A DNA stretch of 64,000 bases from Gilvimarinus xylanilyticus (GCF_024195295.1 NZ_JAMFTH010000005.1:214420-278419), one strand, 5' to 3'; shown: positions 1 through 9,695, numbered from the stretch's first letter. The notes: generated by a model from the letters alone, not told the origin. A program made the numbers and translations.

Positions 1-261
<261 letters not shown>

Positions 262-335
262 CAATAATGAACTCAGTAAACGTTCGGTAAAAAAACTCTG
301 GTAGTTTTGCCGCTCGTTTCAACTATAGGTACCTC

Positions 336-1178
336 ATGACCGATTCTTACGCTGTATTTGGCAATCCCATTGCGCAAAGTAAATCTCCCGCGATTCATCG
401 TCACTTTTGCGATCAGACCGGTGAAGATATGGCCTACACCAAACAACTGGTAGCGGAAGGTGAGTTTAAACAGGCCGCCGATACTTTTTTTAACGGCGGT
501 GGGCGGGGGTTAAATATCACCGCGCCCTTTAAGCTGGATGCTTTTCACTATGCGACCCGCTTGACCCCTCGCGCCGAAAGAGCGGGAGCGGTTAATCTGC
601 TGATTAAAGAGAACGATGGCAGCATAACCGGCGATACCTCAGACGGTATCGGCATGGTCAACGATATGCTTAACATGGGCTGGGAGCTAGAAGGTAAAAA
701 GTTGCTGATACTGGGCGCCGGTGGCGCCGTGCGCGGCGTCCTTGAGCCTTTGCTGGGGCAAAAGCCCAGTAGCGTGACCATTGCCAATCGCACCGTGAGC
801 AAAGCCGAGCAGTTAGTGAAAGACTTTCACGATTTGGGCGAGTTAAATGCCTGTAGCTTCGACGAGCTGAGCGACGGTCACTTTGATGTGGTGATTAACG
901 GCACCTCGGCCGGTTTGCACGGTGAGCGGGTCAACTTACCCGACAACTTGTTGGCGAGTCAGGCGGCCTGCTATGACATGAGCTACGCCGCCGAACCCAC
1001 CGGCTTTTTGCGCTGGGCCGAAGAGCAGGGCGCGGCAAAGTTGACCGATGGTTTGGGCATGTTGGTCGGCCAAGCGGCGGAATCCTTTTACGCTTGGCGT
1101 CATATTCGCCCCGAAGTGGTACCGGTGATTACTGAACTGCGCCGTAAAATGACAGAGAGTAAAAAGAAAGCCAGTTAG
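336..1178 (+). CDS. aroE: Shikimate dehydrogenase (NADP+)
   Basis: AroE reduces 3-dehydroshikimate to shikimate in the chorismate pathway. The 280-aa length is normal. Shikimate-binding serines S15 and S17 lie in NPIAQSKSP, the catalytic lysine is K66 in NITAPFK, and the catalytic aspartate is D103 in TSDGIG. The Rossmann loop GAGGAVRG is at 127-134, and NRTVSK at 151-156 is the NADP-binding signature of AroE rather than YdiB. The ATG at 336 has an AGG-containing ribosome site (taggtacctc) and directly follows hemF. It is very likely the housekeeping copy. Confidence 0.96.
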   Translation: MTDSYAVFGNPIAQSKSPAIHRHFCDQTGEDMAYTKQLVAEGEFKQAADTFFNGGGRGLNITAPFKLDAFHYATRLTPRAERAGAVNLLIKENDGSITGDTSDGIGMVNDMLNMGWELEGKKLLILGAGGAVRGVLEPLLGQKPSSVTIANRTVSKAEQLVKDFHDLGELNACSFDELSDGHFDVVINGTSAGLHGERVNLPDNLLASQAACYDMSYAAEPTGFLRWAEEQGAAKLTDGLGMLVGQAAESFYAWRHIRPEVVPVITELRRKMTESKKKAS

Positions 1179-1451
1179 TAGCCTCGGCTTGAATCTGGGA
1201 GCTTGCGCCGGGGCAATTAGCTGTTGGCGTCAATAGGGTCGTGCTGTGGCGGTGGGTTGCGCCGCCACTGCGGCAAAACCCTCGGTCCTCCACTTCTCTG
1301 TTAAGCATCCCCCCTGTCAACTGTACTGTGCCTCGAAAGCGCTAAAGCTTGCAGTGAATTATGGGCTGAAATGTTCCGGGGCGGCGGGTAAAACCACAAA
1401 TCTAGAAAAGCAGACCGCACCCCAGCCACAGAGGGCTGGGGCTCGGGTGTT
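1179..1451. other. Intergenic region between convergent aroE and sulfatase
   Basis: There are 273 bp between two converging genes. I see no credible coding sequence here; the short open frames have no family features or ribosome sites. The only clear structure is the hairpin at 1420-1441, annotated separately. Confidence 0.6.
1420..1441 (-). terminator. Hairpin downstream of the sulfatase gene
   Basis: CCCCAGCC and GGCTGGGG form a perfect 8-bp stem with a 6-nt loop, 10 bp past the sulfatase stop on the minus strand. On that strand it is followed by tgcggtctgcttttct, which has only a late, weak T-run, so efficiency is uncertain. Confidence 0.45.
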
Positions 1452-2954
1452 TTACTGTTTCGGCGTAAAGCTGCCGCCTTCCTGGCGAGGCGGGTATTCT
1501 TTAAAGGTCGCCATAAAGTTTTTCACTAAATTTTGCAGAGGCACGAACGCGTACATGTGCCGCACCATCCAGTCGTCGTGGTAAGACGAGTCCTCGGGTG
1601 CCATTTCGAAAGGATCAGCACGCAGGTCGACCAGCAGTGGTGCTTTTAAGACGGTTTGTGCGTGCATCCACGAGCCCAGGCCGTCGTGCTCCTGGATGGA
1701 GAAATGTGCCTTCCAGGGACCGTAGCGCACCGCTCCCAGTGTTCCATCATCCACAAAGGCAAAGAACTCGTTGCGTGGCCATTCGTCTGAACCGCCTGTC
1801 AGGTTGGGCAGGACATTGTAGCCATCCAAATGCACGTTAAACTTTTTGTTGCCAGCCTGGTGGCCTTTTAACAGTTTCGCCTTAATATCGGAATCACCGG
1901 CTGCGGCCATCAACGTGGGCACCCAGTCCTCCAGCGAGATGATCTCGTTGTTAACCTGTCCGCCGGGAATTTGTGCGGGCCAGCGAACCAGCATAGGTAC
2001 GCGAATACCACCTTCCCAGGTAGAGGCTTTTTCTCCCCGGAAGGGGCTGGTGCCGCCGTCGGGCCAACTGAATTTTTCCGCGCCATTATCGGTGGTGTAC
2101 AGGACAATGGTGTTGTCGGTAATGCCCAGCTCGTCCAGCTTATCCAGCAGCACGCCGACCTGACCATCGTGCTCTACCATACCGTCGGCGTAAATACCGC
2201 GACCGGTTTTACCCTCTGATTCGGGTTTTAGGTGGGTAAAAATATGCATCCGCGAGGTGTTGTGCCACACGAAGAAAGGTTTATCGGCTTTGTGAGCCCG
2301 CTCAATAAAATCGAGTGTGGCGGCCAAAAACTCTTCATCAATGGTTTCCATGCGTTTGCTGGTCAAGGGGCCGGTATCTTCCACTTTGCCATCGGCGGTT
2401 GATTTGATCACACCGCGGGGGCCGAATTTCTTGCGAAATTCGGGATCTTTGGGGTAATCGGGGTTTTCTGGCTCTTCTTCTGCGTTCAGGTGGTAAAGGT
2501 TGCCAAAAAATTCATCGAAACCATGGTTGGTTGGGAGAAACTTATCTAAGTCGCCCAAATGGTTTTTACCAAACTGACCGGTGGTATAGCCCAGGGGTTT
2601 GAGCAGCTCGGCCAGGGTGGGGTCTTTTTCTGAAATACCAATGGGGTCGCCCGGCATACCAATTTTTAACAGACCGGTGCGCTTAGGCGATTGACCGGTA
2701 ATAAAAGCGGCGCGCCCAGCGGTACAGCTTTGCTGACCATAACCATCGGTGAACAGAACACCTTCGTCGGCGATTCGATCGATATGGGGCGTGGTGTAGC
2801 CCATCATGCCGTGGTTGTAGGCGCTGGTGTTAAACCAGCCGATATCATCGCCCATAATCACTAAAATATTGGGTTTGTCGGCAGCGGTTACCGACGCTGA
2901 TAGTAACAAAGCGCTTAAGGCACCTATTACTTTATGAAAGGTCAGTTTTTTCAT
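1452..2954 (-). CDS. Secreted arylsulfatase (formylglycine type)
   Basis: A 500-aa sulfatase-superfamily hydrolase that cleaves sulfate esters in the periplasm or outside the cell. Residues 1-25 form a signal peptide ending SVTAA. The metal-binding DD is at 36-37 in MGDDIGW, and the formylglycine motif is C77-T-A-G-R81, the CxAxR variant rather than the commoner CxPxR. FGKNHLGD, the Sulfatase core motif with a metal or substrate lysine, follows. The ATG at 2954 has AGGA 7 nt upstream. Substrate cannot be read from sequence; with a fucose catabolic cluster elsewhere in the window, sulfated algal glycans are a reasonable guess but only inference. A maturase (FGE or anSME) would be needed and is not in the window. 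Confidence 0.9.
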   Translation of the reverse strand: MKKLTFHKVIGALSALLLSASVTAADKPNILVIMGDDIGWFNTSAYNHGMMGYTTPHIDRIADEGVLFTDGYGQQSCTAGRAAFITGQSPKRTGLLKIGMPGDPIGISEKDPTLAELLKPLGYTTGQFGKNHLGDLDKFLPTNHGFDEFFGNLYHLNAEEEPENPDYPKDPEFRKKFGPRGVIKSTADGKVEDTGPLTSKRMETIDEEFLAATLDFIERAHKADKPFFVWHNTSRMHIFTHLKPESEGKTGRGIYADGMVEHDGQVGVLLDKLDELGITDNTIVLYTTDNGAEKFSWPDGGTSPFRGEKASTWEGGIRVPMLVRWPAQIPGGQVNNEIISLEDWVPTLMAAAGDSDIKAKLLKGHQAGNKKFNVHLDGYNVLPNLTGGSDEWPRNEFFAFVDDGTLGAVRYGPWKAHFSIQEHDGLGSWMHAQTVLKAPLLVDLRADPFEMAPEDSSYHDDWMVRHMYAFVPLQNLVKNFMATFKEYPPRQEGGSFTPKQ

Positions 2955-3083
2955 TGCAACATCCTGTATGTATTGATTAATGAGTGTCTAATAGTAGACG
3001 ATTTTTATGAAGGTATGGAAACATCAGAAATTTCATTACCCTTCTGCTTAGGGTAGCTGGTTGTCTTTCGCGGCGTCTAGTGG

Positions 3084-3476
3084 CTATTGTTCATATTGAG
3101 CAAAGACTTCCGCGCCAGTCATTTTTTTAGACTCGGCTTGAAGCGAGTAATAGTCTGGCTTTTCGTCTACAAAAGTTTCCTGGGTTAAACTCAGTTCCTG
3201 CTGTTGAAATAACCCGGCCGACAGAATGTACTGATCGGCGGGTATTAAATAGTAAAATAAATGCGTGCCACACTGGCGGCAAAATCCGCGCTCGGCCCAT
3301 TCAGACGAGCGATAGCGGGACGGAGTGTCGCCGCTAAAACTGACGTCTCCTTCGCAGTGCAGGGCGTGCATGGGGCCACTGCCCCAGCGCCGGCACATGC
3401 TGCAGTGGCACAGGTCGATGTTATGGATAGATGGCGCATCGATTTCAATTGAACCGCACAGGCAGTGTCCTTTCAT
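3084..3476 (-). CDS. GFA/CENP-V family zinc-binding protein
   Basis: A 130-aa protein of the glutathione-dependent formaldehyde-activating (Gfa/CENP-V) fold. Cysteine sets CLC at the N terminus (C5, C7), CHCSMC at 23-28 and CRQCGTH in the middle match the Zn-binding pattern of the family. I chose the ATG at 3476, giving MKGHCLCG, because AGAGGAC lies about 8 nt upstream and the family normally starts at this cysteine motif; the open frame extends 13 codons further. Most members have no proven substrate, so the enzyme name should not be taken literally. The gene lies between the sulfatase and a TonB receptor on the same strand. Confidence 0.85.
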   Translation of the reverse strand: MKGHCLCGSIEIDAPSIHNIDLCHCSMCRRWGSGPMHALHCEGDVSFSGDTPSRYRSSEWAERGFCRQCGTHLFYYLIPADQYILSAGLFQQQELSLTQETFVDEKPDYYSLQAESKKMTGAEVFAQYEQ

Positions 3477-3536
3477 AGTCTTGTCCTCTGGGTAATAGAA
3501 ATGATTATAGGACAATATTTCGCTTGGCTTTATGGC

Positions 3537-5924
3537 TTACCACTCAAAGCGCAAACCCACCAAAGGCAGTAGGCTGCCGTCCTCTTCGGAAATTTCGCCG
3601 GTGCGTTCATTAAAGTCGATGTTGGAGGGATTCTCCGAGCCCAGTAAGTTAATAATATCCACAAAAGCAATCACCTGGGTGCGGCCAATGGCGCGGCGAT
3701 AATCTACGCGAATATTGAGCGAGCTGTAGCCATCGTAACGCAGTGTGTTGTTGGTAATAGTTTCGCGGCTGTAGCGCAGCGGTTCGCCTTCGCCGAGCAC
3801 ATTGTCGTGAATAATATAGTCGCCATAGGGGCGTCCCGATGCCCACTTCCAGCGACCGGATAATTTCCAGCGCTGGTTGATTTCCCAGGTGCCCCCCAGG
3901 CTAACGGAATGAGGCCGATGGTAGTCGGCGTCGTATTCCGGGCCGCTGGGGGAATCCTTTAACACTGCGTCGTTATAGGAATAGGTGGCGCTGGCCGACC
4001 AGCCGTTGTCGAATTGGCGGGTAATGGCGGTATCCACGCCGAAAGAGGTGCCTTCGCCGTTGTTGTTAAAGCGCTGATTCACGCCGTCGGCTATCACGAC
4101 CAAATCGCTCAGCTGTTGATAGTAGGGTTCCACGAAGATATCCCACAGGGGGGCGAATCGGTACTGAAAACCCAAGCTCATTTGGTCGATGGTTTCATAG
4201 CCGAGCGCTGCGCCGCTGGTATTGCTCGCCAAGTCTTTTATTTCCGGGCGCTGCAGATAGCGCCCCGCGGTAGCGCTGACACTGGTGTTGGATGTGAGCT
4301 GCCACGACGCTGCGACACGAGGCGAGACGCCTTCGGCGTTGGTAAATTCATCGCCTTCGTAACGCAGGCCTATGCGAGCGTCCCAGGTGTTCCAGGAAAA
4401 CGCCTGTTCCATAAAAGCGGCGTACTGCAGGCCGCGTTTTTGATAATCGGTGTTCACTCCATCGGACGTCAACACGATATATTGTTGCTCGGGGTTGGGG
4501 CGAAAATCCGATTGCTCATATTCGTAGCGAATCCATTCGCCGTCGATCTGGCGCTGTAGGTTTAGCTCCAGCTGGTTTAAACGCAAACCTGTATTGAATC
4601 GCCCCCAGTTATTGTCGGCGGAGAAGTCGAGCCGCCAGCCAATTTCGGTGTCGTCCTGGCTGGCGGTGATAATGGGAAAGCGACGGGGGATTTGGTCTTG
4701 CGCTGTCTCCGGGGGCACATCACTGGGGTAGGCTTCGCCGACTTGGCTGTCCTCGCCAAAGCGGCGGTAGTAGAGGCGATTGGTGAGCTCGGCGCTGTCT
4801 CCCAATAATTGCCGATAGCTAATCGCCGCCAGGGTATTATCTGTCGATTGCTGCACCAGCTCGACGTCTTGGTAGTTGCCGGGTTCGTCTTCATCCGAGT
4901 TGAGTACATGCTCCAGGGTGCGCTCATACTCTTCCGGGGCGTGAATCAATAAAAACTCCAGTTCGTTGCCGCTGTCAAAGTCGGTATGGGTTTTAAAAAT
5001 AATATCGGTGACTTCCGGCTCACCGGCATCGTTCATACCCACCAAATCAAACAAGCGGCCAAAATTAAGTTGGCGTGCGGAAAACAACACGCTGGTGTTG
5101 TCGGTGACAAAGCTCGGCCCATCGTAGCCTACCTCCAGTCCGGCGATATCCAAGCGCGCGGTGTAAGAGGGGGTGTCGGGGTTACCCCGGGCGACGTCTA
5201 ACTCCAGCAGTGAGCCGGCCCGTCCACCATAGGCGGAGGACCAGCCCCCCGGTTGAAAGCTGGCCCGGTCAATGACATTGGGCGCAAAAATACTGTAGCG
5301 GCCGCCTTCTTCGGCATCGCCGAGCTCGCCAAAGCTATCGCTAAAGTGCACCACAGAATCAAAGGGAATGCCGTCGACTAAAATTTGATTGTCGCGGGGT
5401 CCGCTACCGCGCACGGTATAGGTTGAGAACTGACTGTCGGCAAACAGTCCAGGCAGGCCATCAAGGGCGCGCAGCACATCGCTGCCGCTACCGGCTGAGC
5501 TGCGCAAGGCCTCGCGGTCTTTTTCACTGGCGCCCACCGAGCTAAGCCAGTTGCTACCAATGCTGTTGCCCAGCACCAGAACTTCTTCCAGGTTAGTTCT
5601 AGCGACTGACATAGAAACTTGCACCGGCGTGGTTTTGTCTTCTACCAGGCGCACGCTGGGTAGGCGCACGCGATCATAGCCCTCTGACATTAACTCAACC
5701 TGATACAGCCCGGCGTCCAAATTTTCTATCCGGCCGCGTCCGTCAGGCTGCGTTTGTATGCGCCACTGGCGGTTGTCGCGATCGGTCACCACGACTTCCA
5801 CATTGTCCACCGCGCGTTTGCTGTTGGCGTCGCTTACGTTGACCAGTAAATCGGCCGCCCAGAGGGAGGGGGCAATACAGGCAATTACCAAGGCCGTTAG
5901 CGAGTGCGGAAGACGAGTGGGCAT
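3537..5924 (-). CDS. TonB-dependent receptor with carboxypeptidase-regulatory-like domain
   Basis: A 795-aa outer-membrane active transporter. A signal peptide (to about residue 24, ending SLWAA) is followed by a beta-sandwich CarboxypepD_reg-like domain (about 25-105), a plug domain containing LRALDGLPGLF, YTVRGSG and ILVDGIPFD, then a long beta-barrel. It ends in the aromatic residue of RFEW, typical for barrel assembly. The ATG has AAGGA about 7 nt upstream. The regulatory-like domain is common in receptors of polysaccharide degraders, but the ligand is unknown. It is the first of three minus-strand cell-envelope genes, with the two-haem lipoprotein and the PhoX-like lipoprotein, which may act together. 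Confidence 0.92.
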   Translation of the reverse strand: MPTRLPHSLTALVIACIAPSLWAADLLVNVSDANSKRAVDNVEVVVTDRDNRQWRIQTQPDGRGRIENLDAGLYQVELMSEGYDRVRLPSVRLVEDKTTPVQVSMSVARTNLEEVLVLGNSIGSNWLSSVGASEKDREALRSSAGSGSDVLRALDGLPGLFADSQFSTYTVRGSGPRDNQILVDGIPFDSVVHFSDSFGELGDAEEGGRYSIFAPNVIDRASFQPGGWSSAYGGRAGSLLELDVARGNPDTPSYTARLDIAGLEVGYDGPSFVTDNTSVLFSARQLNFGRLFDLVGMNDAGEPEVTDIIFKTHTDFDSGNELEFLLIHAPEEYERTLEHVLNSDEDEPGNYQDVELVQQSTDNTLAAISYRQLLGDSAELTNRLYYRRFGEDSQVGEAYPSDVPPETAQDQIPRRFPIITASQDDTEIGWRLDFSADNNWGRFNTGLRLNQLELNLQRQIDGEWIRYEYEQSDFRPNPEQQYIVLTSDGVNTDYQKRGLQYAAFMEQAFSWNTWDARIGLRYEGDEFTNAEGVSPRVAASWQLTSNTSVSATAGRYLQRPEIKDLASNTSGAALGYETIDQMSLGFQYRFAPLWDIFVEPYYQQLSDLVVIADGVNQRFNNNGEGTSFGVDTAITRQFDNGWSASATYSYNDAVLKDSPSGPEYDADYHRPHSVSLGGTWEINQRWKLSGRWKWASGRPYGDYIIHDNVLGEGEPLRYSRETITNNTLRYDGYSSLNIRVDYRRAIGRTQVIAFVDIINLLGSENPSNIDFNERTGEISEEDGSLLPLVGLRFEW

Positions 5925-6037
5925 AGGACATCCTTAGTCGGGTTTGTGAGCGGCACTGAGCAAACTATACGCTAAAACCTGAAAATAGATGTGTGCAGAG
6001 AAAACGCTCTGATAATAAAAGAATGCGCAAGCGAAAA

Positions 6038-6062
6038 CGTTAACCCCTGGGCGGGGTTAACG
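6038..6062 (-). terminator. Intrinsic terminator after the two-haem lipoprotein gene
   Basis: CGTTAACCCC and GGGGTTAACG form a perfect 10-bp stem with a 5-nt loop, 15 bp past the stop at 6077. On the minus strand it is followed by TTTTCGC. It separates this gene from the TonB receptor transcript. Confidence 0.7.
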
Positions 6063-6076
6063 ATCAACCTGTGGGT

Positions 6077-7714
6077 TTATTCGATGCTTTCCCAGTCCAG
6101 ACGAATATCCCATTGATGGCGGAATTCGCCTGCCAGCGGCTCGATACTGGTATCGATTTCCCGGTAAACATTTTTCGCGGGGCTTAAGACCGCGTCGCGG
6201 CCGAACAAAAAGCTCTGTTCTTTGACGATACGGTAATACGCTTTGTTCAGGTCTAACGCGCGGCGTACCGAGGGCGCAATAATATCGTAAATCGAATTTT
6301 GCGCCGCGACTTTTTGCGCGTCCACCTTTCCTTGAGCGTCGAACCAGCGCTCTAGCATTTCGCCATTTTGGCGAAACTCGTCGCCGCCGCCCACTCGTTC
6401 CAGATAGGTTAAATACTCGCCTTTGCTTTCGCCCAAATTAGGGGCGTCTTTAAGCGATTGCAGGTTAATATAACCCCAACCCTCGGCGCCGGGCTTTTTG
6501 CGCGCAAAAGCAAAGGTATTATCGATCGTGGTGCCGATGGTTTTGTGGCAGCCCATGCAAAAGAAAGTCTCTTGTTGGTTTTGCTCGCGCAGCTCGCCGT
6601 TGGCATCTTCAATAAAGCCCCATAGCAACCAGCCCATACCATTGCTGGTGCCGCGATCGCCATGGGTAGACACCTGAGGTAAGTTGCCAAAATGTTTTTC
6701 TTTGGCCTCGCGGTAGTAACTGCTTTTTAAGCGCGCTTGGGACATCATAGTGTGCTTGCGCATATAGCGTACTTCTTTCATTCGCCGGGCGTTAACGATT
6801 TGCTCGCCCTCCAGACCGACATAGCGCACCGTGTGCAAAAACTCTGTGCCTTTGGGGTACAGCATATGAGTCAGGGGCACAGTAAAGGCGTCGCCGAAAT
6901 AAGTGTCGCGGCGCTTGATGTGGCTGACCTGCGCCTCCATTTCGCCATTGCCATTAAAGTCGATGCCGGCGGCGCGCTCATCCAAGGCAATAGTGCTGAT
7001 TGACGGCTGGTCAGTAATGGCCATTTCCACCAGCGCCAAATTGGCGTAGTAGACGTCCCGCGAATACTGGCCATCCACTTCGCTGAATGCCTGGGGTAGA
7101 CGAATCATTACGTCGTCGGTGGAGCCGTTGGTGGGCCAAAAAGTGCTGGGGACCGGCTTGTAATTAAAAGCGACCCAACGGCTGCCGTCTTTGGCCAGGC
7201 CATGTTCGTCAAAGGCAGCAGCGCCGTCGGCCAGGTTGGCAATGTTGGGTGCGCGCCCCTGCCAGGCATCCGATTCCAGCCATTTGGCTAAAGCGGTGTA
7301 GTTGTCCTGATTGATGTAGCGACGCATAAAGTCGTCGCTGATATCGGCAATTTCGCTGCTGCGATCTTTAAACAGGTTGGCCCAGCGATTGGTATTGCCG
7401 ATGTCGGAAAAATCGTAGGCGCCCTGTAGAAAACCGTCGTTCATCATATTGGGACGGTTGCGCTCTTGCAGATAGCTTTGGTGGCAGACATAACAGGGAT
7501 TATTTTTACCCTCGGTTTTGGTGTAGCACTGCGGTGGGATTACGGCCTCGGGGTTATAGGTCTCACCGTGTTTAATATAATCGGCGGGGTCGTGCTGGGG
7601 AGTAAACCCGGTATCGGCCTGCGCACTGCTCACCAATGTATGGGTAGTGGTTTGTTGGTCGCATCCTGTGCTTAACGCGGCTGCGAACAACAGCAAAATA
7701 ATGGTGCGATACAT
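6077..7714 (-). CDS. Putative two-haem c-type cytochrome lipoprotein
   Basis: A 545-aa exported protein with a type II signal peptide and lipobox LSTGC (lipidated C18). It has two CxxCH haem-attachment motifs, C74YVCH78 and C386MGCH390, separated by about 310 residues, unlike compact dihaem cytochromes. The N-terminal haem lies in CYTKTEGKNNPCYVCHQSY and the C-terminal one in FFCMGCHKTIG. I do not recognise a named family; the long middle part (about 90-380) has no motif I can assign. It should sit lipid-anchored facing the periplasm or surface and carry electrons. Neighbours are a TonB receptor and a PhoX-like lipoprotein on the same strand. The ATG has AAGG 7 nt upstream. Confidence 0.75.
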   Translation of the reverse strand: MYRTIILLLFAAALSTGCDQQTTTHTLVSSAQADTGFTPQHDPADYIKHGETYNPEAVIPPQCYTKTEGKNNPCYVCHQSYLQERNRPNMMNDGFLQGAYDFSDIGNTNRWANLFKDRSSEIADISDDFMRRYINQDNYTALAKWLESDAWQGRAPNIANLADGAAAFDEHGLAKDGSRWVAFNYKPVPSTFWPTNGSTDDVMIRLPQAFSEVDGQYSRDVYYANLALVEMAITDQPSISTIALDERAAGIDFNGNGEMEAQVSHIKRRDTYFGDAFTVPLTHMLYPKGTEFLHTVRYVGLEGEQIVNARRMKEVRYMRKHTMMSQARLKSSYYREAKEKHFGNLPQVSTHGDRGTSNGMGWLLWGFIEDANGELREQNQQETFFCMGCHKTIGTTIDNTFAFARKKPGAEGWGYINLQSLKDAPNLGESKGEYLTYLERVGGGDEFRQNGEMLERWFDAQGKVDAQKVAAQNSIYDIIAPSVRRALDLNKAYYRIVKEQSFLFGRDAVLSPAKNVYREIDTSIEPLAGEFRHQWDIRLDWESIE

Positions 7715-7748
7715 AACTGTACCTTTGTGATCTTCTTATACGAAAAAA

Positions 7749-7767
7749 GGAGCCGCGATGCGGCTCC
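7749..7767 (-). terminator. Strong intrinsic terminator after the PhoX-like gene
   Basis: GGAGCCGC and GCGGCTCC make a perfect 8-bp GC-rich stem with a GAT loop. On the minus strand the hairpin is followed directly by TTTTTT. It lies 27 bp beyond the stop codon at 7794. Confidence 0.88.
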
Positions 7768-7793
7768 CGTTAAGTGGTCATACCATCGGCTTA

Positions 7794-9695
7794 TTAGTCG
7801 TTAACGGTGGGGTCGTACATCCACAGAGTATTGTTCTCTTGGAAGCCGTCCTCGCCGATAACAATGCGGCCGTCTTCTAACACGATCACATTGTCGGGCT
7901 GAGACAGGGCGTTCACATCACAGCGTTCGGCGCCGTCCAGGCTAGAGCGGTAGGTCGAGCCCATGACCACAGGTTCTATACGGTTAACATCATAGGCGTC
8001 GGCCCCGGTTAACAAAGGCATGCGATAAACGCCGCCGCACTCTTTTACCCGCGGGGTCAGCTGGATATCGCCTTCGTCATCCACCATGCCGTTGTCCATG
8101 TCGGCAATGGCAAAGTAAACATAGGCTTGGTTTACCTCTTCGCCGGCAATCAGGTCAGTGCCTTCAACCGCTTCTTCGGCGCGCTTGTGGTTAACGTAAA
8201 TACCCTCGAACTTGCGCCACTCGGCGGTAGCGCCTTTGGCCCGTGCGGCCTTGCGCGATTCCAAAAAGGCGATGCGATCATCCATGGGCATACCAGCGGT
8301 GGTGCTGCCGCCGCCATTGGCAACGCTCGGGTAGTTGGCTTCACCGGCGGCCCAGGCGTCGGCGTCCGCGTCGGTCAGATAGTTACTCTGGCCTTCGACG
8401 AAATCGGCGGTGGTAATGTCATCAAAGTCGGCAATCCAGCCGTCAATGGTGGCGTTGTCGCTGTGGGCCAATTCAATCCACTCGATGTCAAAGCCGGTGG
8501 TCAATGGCTCAAAGCTGCCGGCATCCTGGGTCAGCTTGGCACCGTACAAGGTACCCGCTGACAAGTCGCCCGCATTGTCGGCGACAAACTTAAACATCAC
8601 GCCGTTGGTGTCATCCTGCGACAGGTAAACGGTTTTAGAGTCGGGCATCACAATGGAGTTTTCGTGCTCAAAACGCCCTAAGGTGTAATGCTTAACCGGT
8701 ACCGGCTTGTCGCTGGTGGGTTCTGTGATTTCCACGATGTAGTGGTATCGATAGGTGTTGGGGAAGCTCGCGGCACCGTCGGCATCGCTGGCGGTGGGGT
8801 CAATATACATCGCCATCATATCGCGCGCGGTTTGCAGCGATGGATCGTTCCACTCTTGGGTATCGTCGCCCTGATTGCCCCATTCTTCTGAGGTAAGTGG
8901 CGTGCCCCAGGGAGATACCGAGCCAAAGCAGTTGGCGATGGTGCCATAGGTGCCAAAATCCAGCATCTGCACATCGTTGCTGTCCACAGACCAGTAACCG
9001 GTGCTGGCGTCTTTGTTCAGTTTAATGCGGCTCATACCGCCGGGAATCGATTCCCAGTTGGTAAACAAGTAGCCTTGATTGTCGCCGGTGGGAACAAAGC
9101 CGTTAAAGTCGGGAGTGTCGCTGGAAACGACTTGAGTGCTGCCATCAGTGGCCATCACGCTGCCGAGACCCTCGGGCAGGGCGCCGCCAAAGTTATCCAT
9201 GGTTTGCCCCAGCACTTGATACTCGCCGTAGGCGACCTGCACCGTTTCGCGCTCTTGCTGAGTTTGTGGCACGCCCACTGACACCAGATTTTTCGGCAGT
9301 TGGTTAACGTTGACCCCCGCGAGAACACCCACGGTACCGGTGTTAAAAATCTTGCCGTCGTTGTCGGCGGTGGTGTTAGCGTCGCTGGGGTGCTGTACGT
9401 TAAAGAACAGATCGCCGCCGTCGGTTACATAGGCGCCGGTCACTTCGGCGCCGGCGGGCACGGTGGCCAGACGGGTCAGACCGGGGGTCATCAGGCTGGC
9501 GCTGCCATCACTGCCGCCTTCGCCATTGCCATCGGTTCCATCTTCGCCGTCTTCCCCGGCGGGGCCTTCAGGACCTTGTGGGCCAGCGGGGCCCTGGGCG
9601 CCGTCGTTACCGTCGTCGCCATCGCAGGCGGCGAGCATCATGGCGCTGATCATGGCCAGCATCAGGCGGCCTTTGCTATTCAGGGTAAACGTCAT
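7794..9695 (-). CDS. PhoX-like (DUF839) lipoprotein with collagen-like neck
   Basis: A 633-aa exported lipoprotein: lipobox LAAC (C24), then a collagen-like Gly-X-Y stretch at about 33-60 (GAQGPAGPQGPEGPAGEDG and so on), then a beta-propeller-like body of the DUF839/PhoX phosphatase superfamily (TNWESIPGGMSRI, FGSVSPWGTPLTSEEWG, GRFEHENSIVMPD, YLSQDDTNGVMFKF, and the C-terminal PDNVIVLEDGRIVIGEDG). PhoX enzymes are Ca/Fe-dependent alkaline phosphatases, but many DUF839 members have unproven activity. The Gly-rich neck probably acts as a flexible or trimerising spacer from the membrane. GAGGAG sits upstream of the ATG. It has its own terminator, and it lies next to the two-haem lipoprotein. 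Confidence 0.85.
   Translation of the reverse strand: MTFTLNSKGRLMLAMISAMMLAACDGDDGNDGAQGPAGPQGPEGPAGEDGEDGTDGNGEGGSDGSASLMTPGLTRLATVPAGAEVTGAYVTDGGDLFFNVQHPSDANTTADNDGKIFNTGTVGVLAGVNVNQLPKNLVSVGVPQTQQERETVQVAYGEYQVLGQTMDNFGGALPEGLGSVMATDGSTQVVSSDTPDFNGFVPTGDNQGYLFTNWESIPGGMSRIKLNKDASTGYWSVDSNDVQMLDFGTYGTIANCFGSVSPWGTPLTSEEWGNQGDDTQEWNDPSLQTARDMMAMYIDPTASDADGAASFPNTYRYHYIVEITEPTSDKPVPVKHYTLGRFEHENSIVMPDSKTVYLSQDDTNGVMFKFVADNAGDLSAGTLYGAKLTQDAGSFEPLTTGFDIEWIELAHSDNATIDGWIADFDDITTADFVEGQSNYLTDADADAWAAGEANYPSVANGGGSTTAGMPMDDRIAFLESRKAARAKGATAEWRKFEGIYVNHKRAEEAVEGTDLIAGEEVNQAYVYFAIADMDNGMVDDEGDIQLTPRVKECGGVYRMPLLTGADAYDVNRIEPVVMGSTYRSSLDGAERCDVNALSQPDNVIVLEDGRIVIGEDGFQENNTLWMYDPTVND

Noticed and set aside
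548..802. 84-codon minus-strand open frame inside aroE
   Set aside because: It is a shadow frame of aroE with low-complexity composition and no ribosome site.
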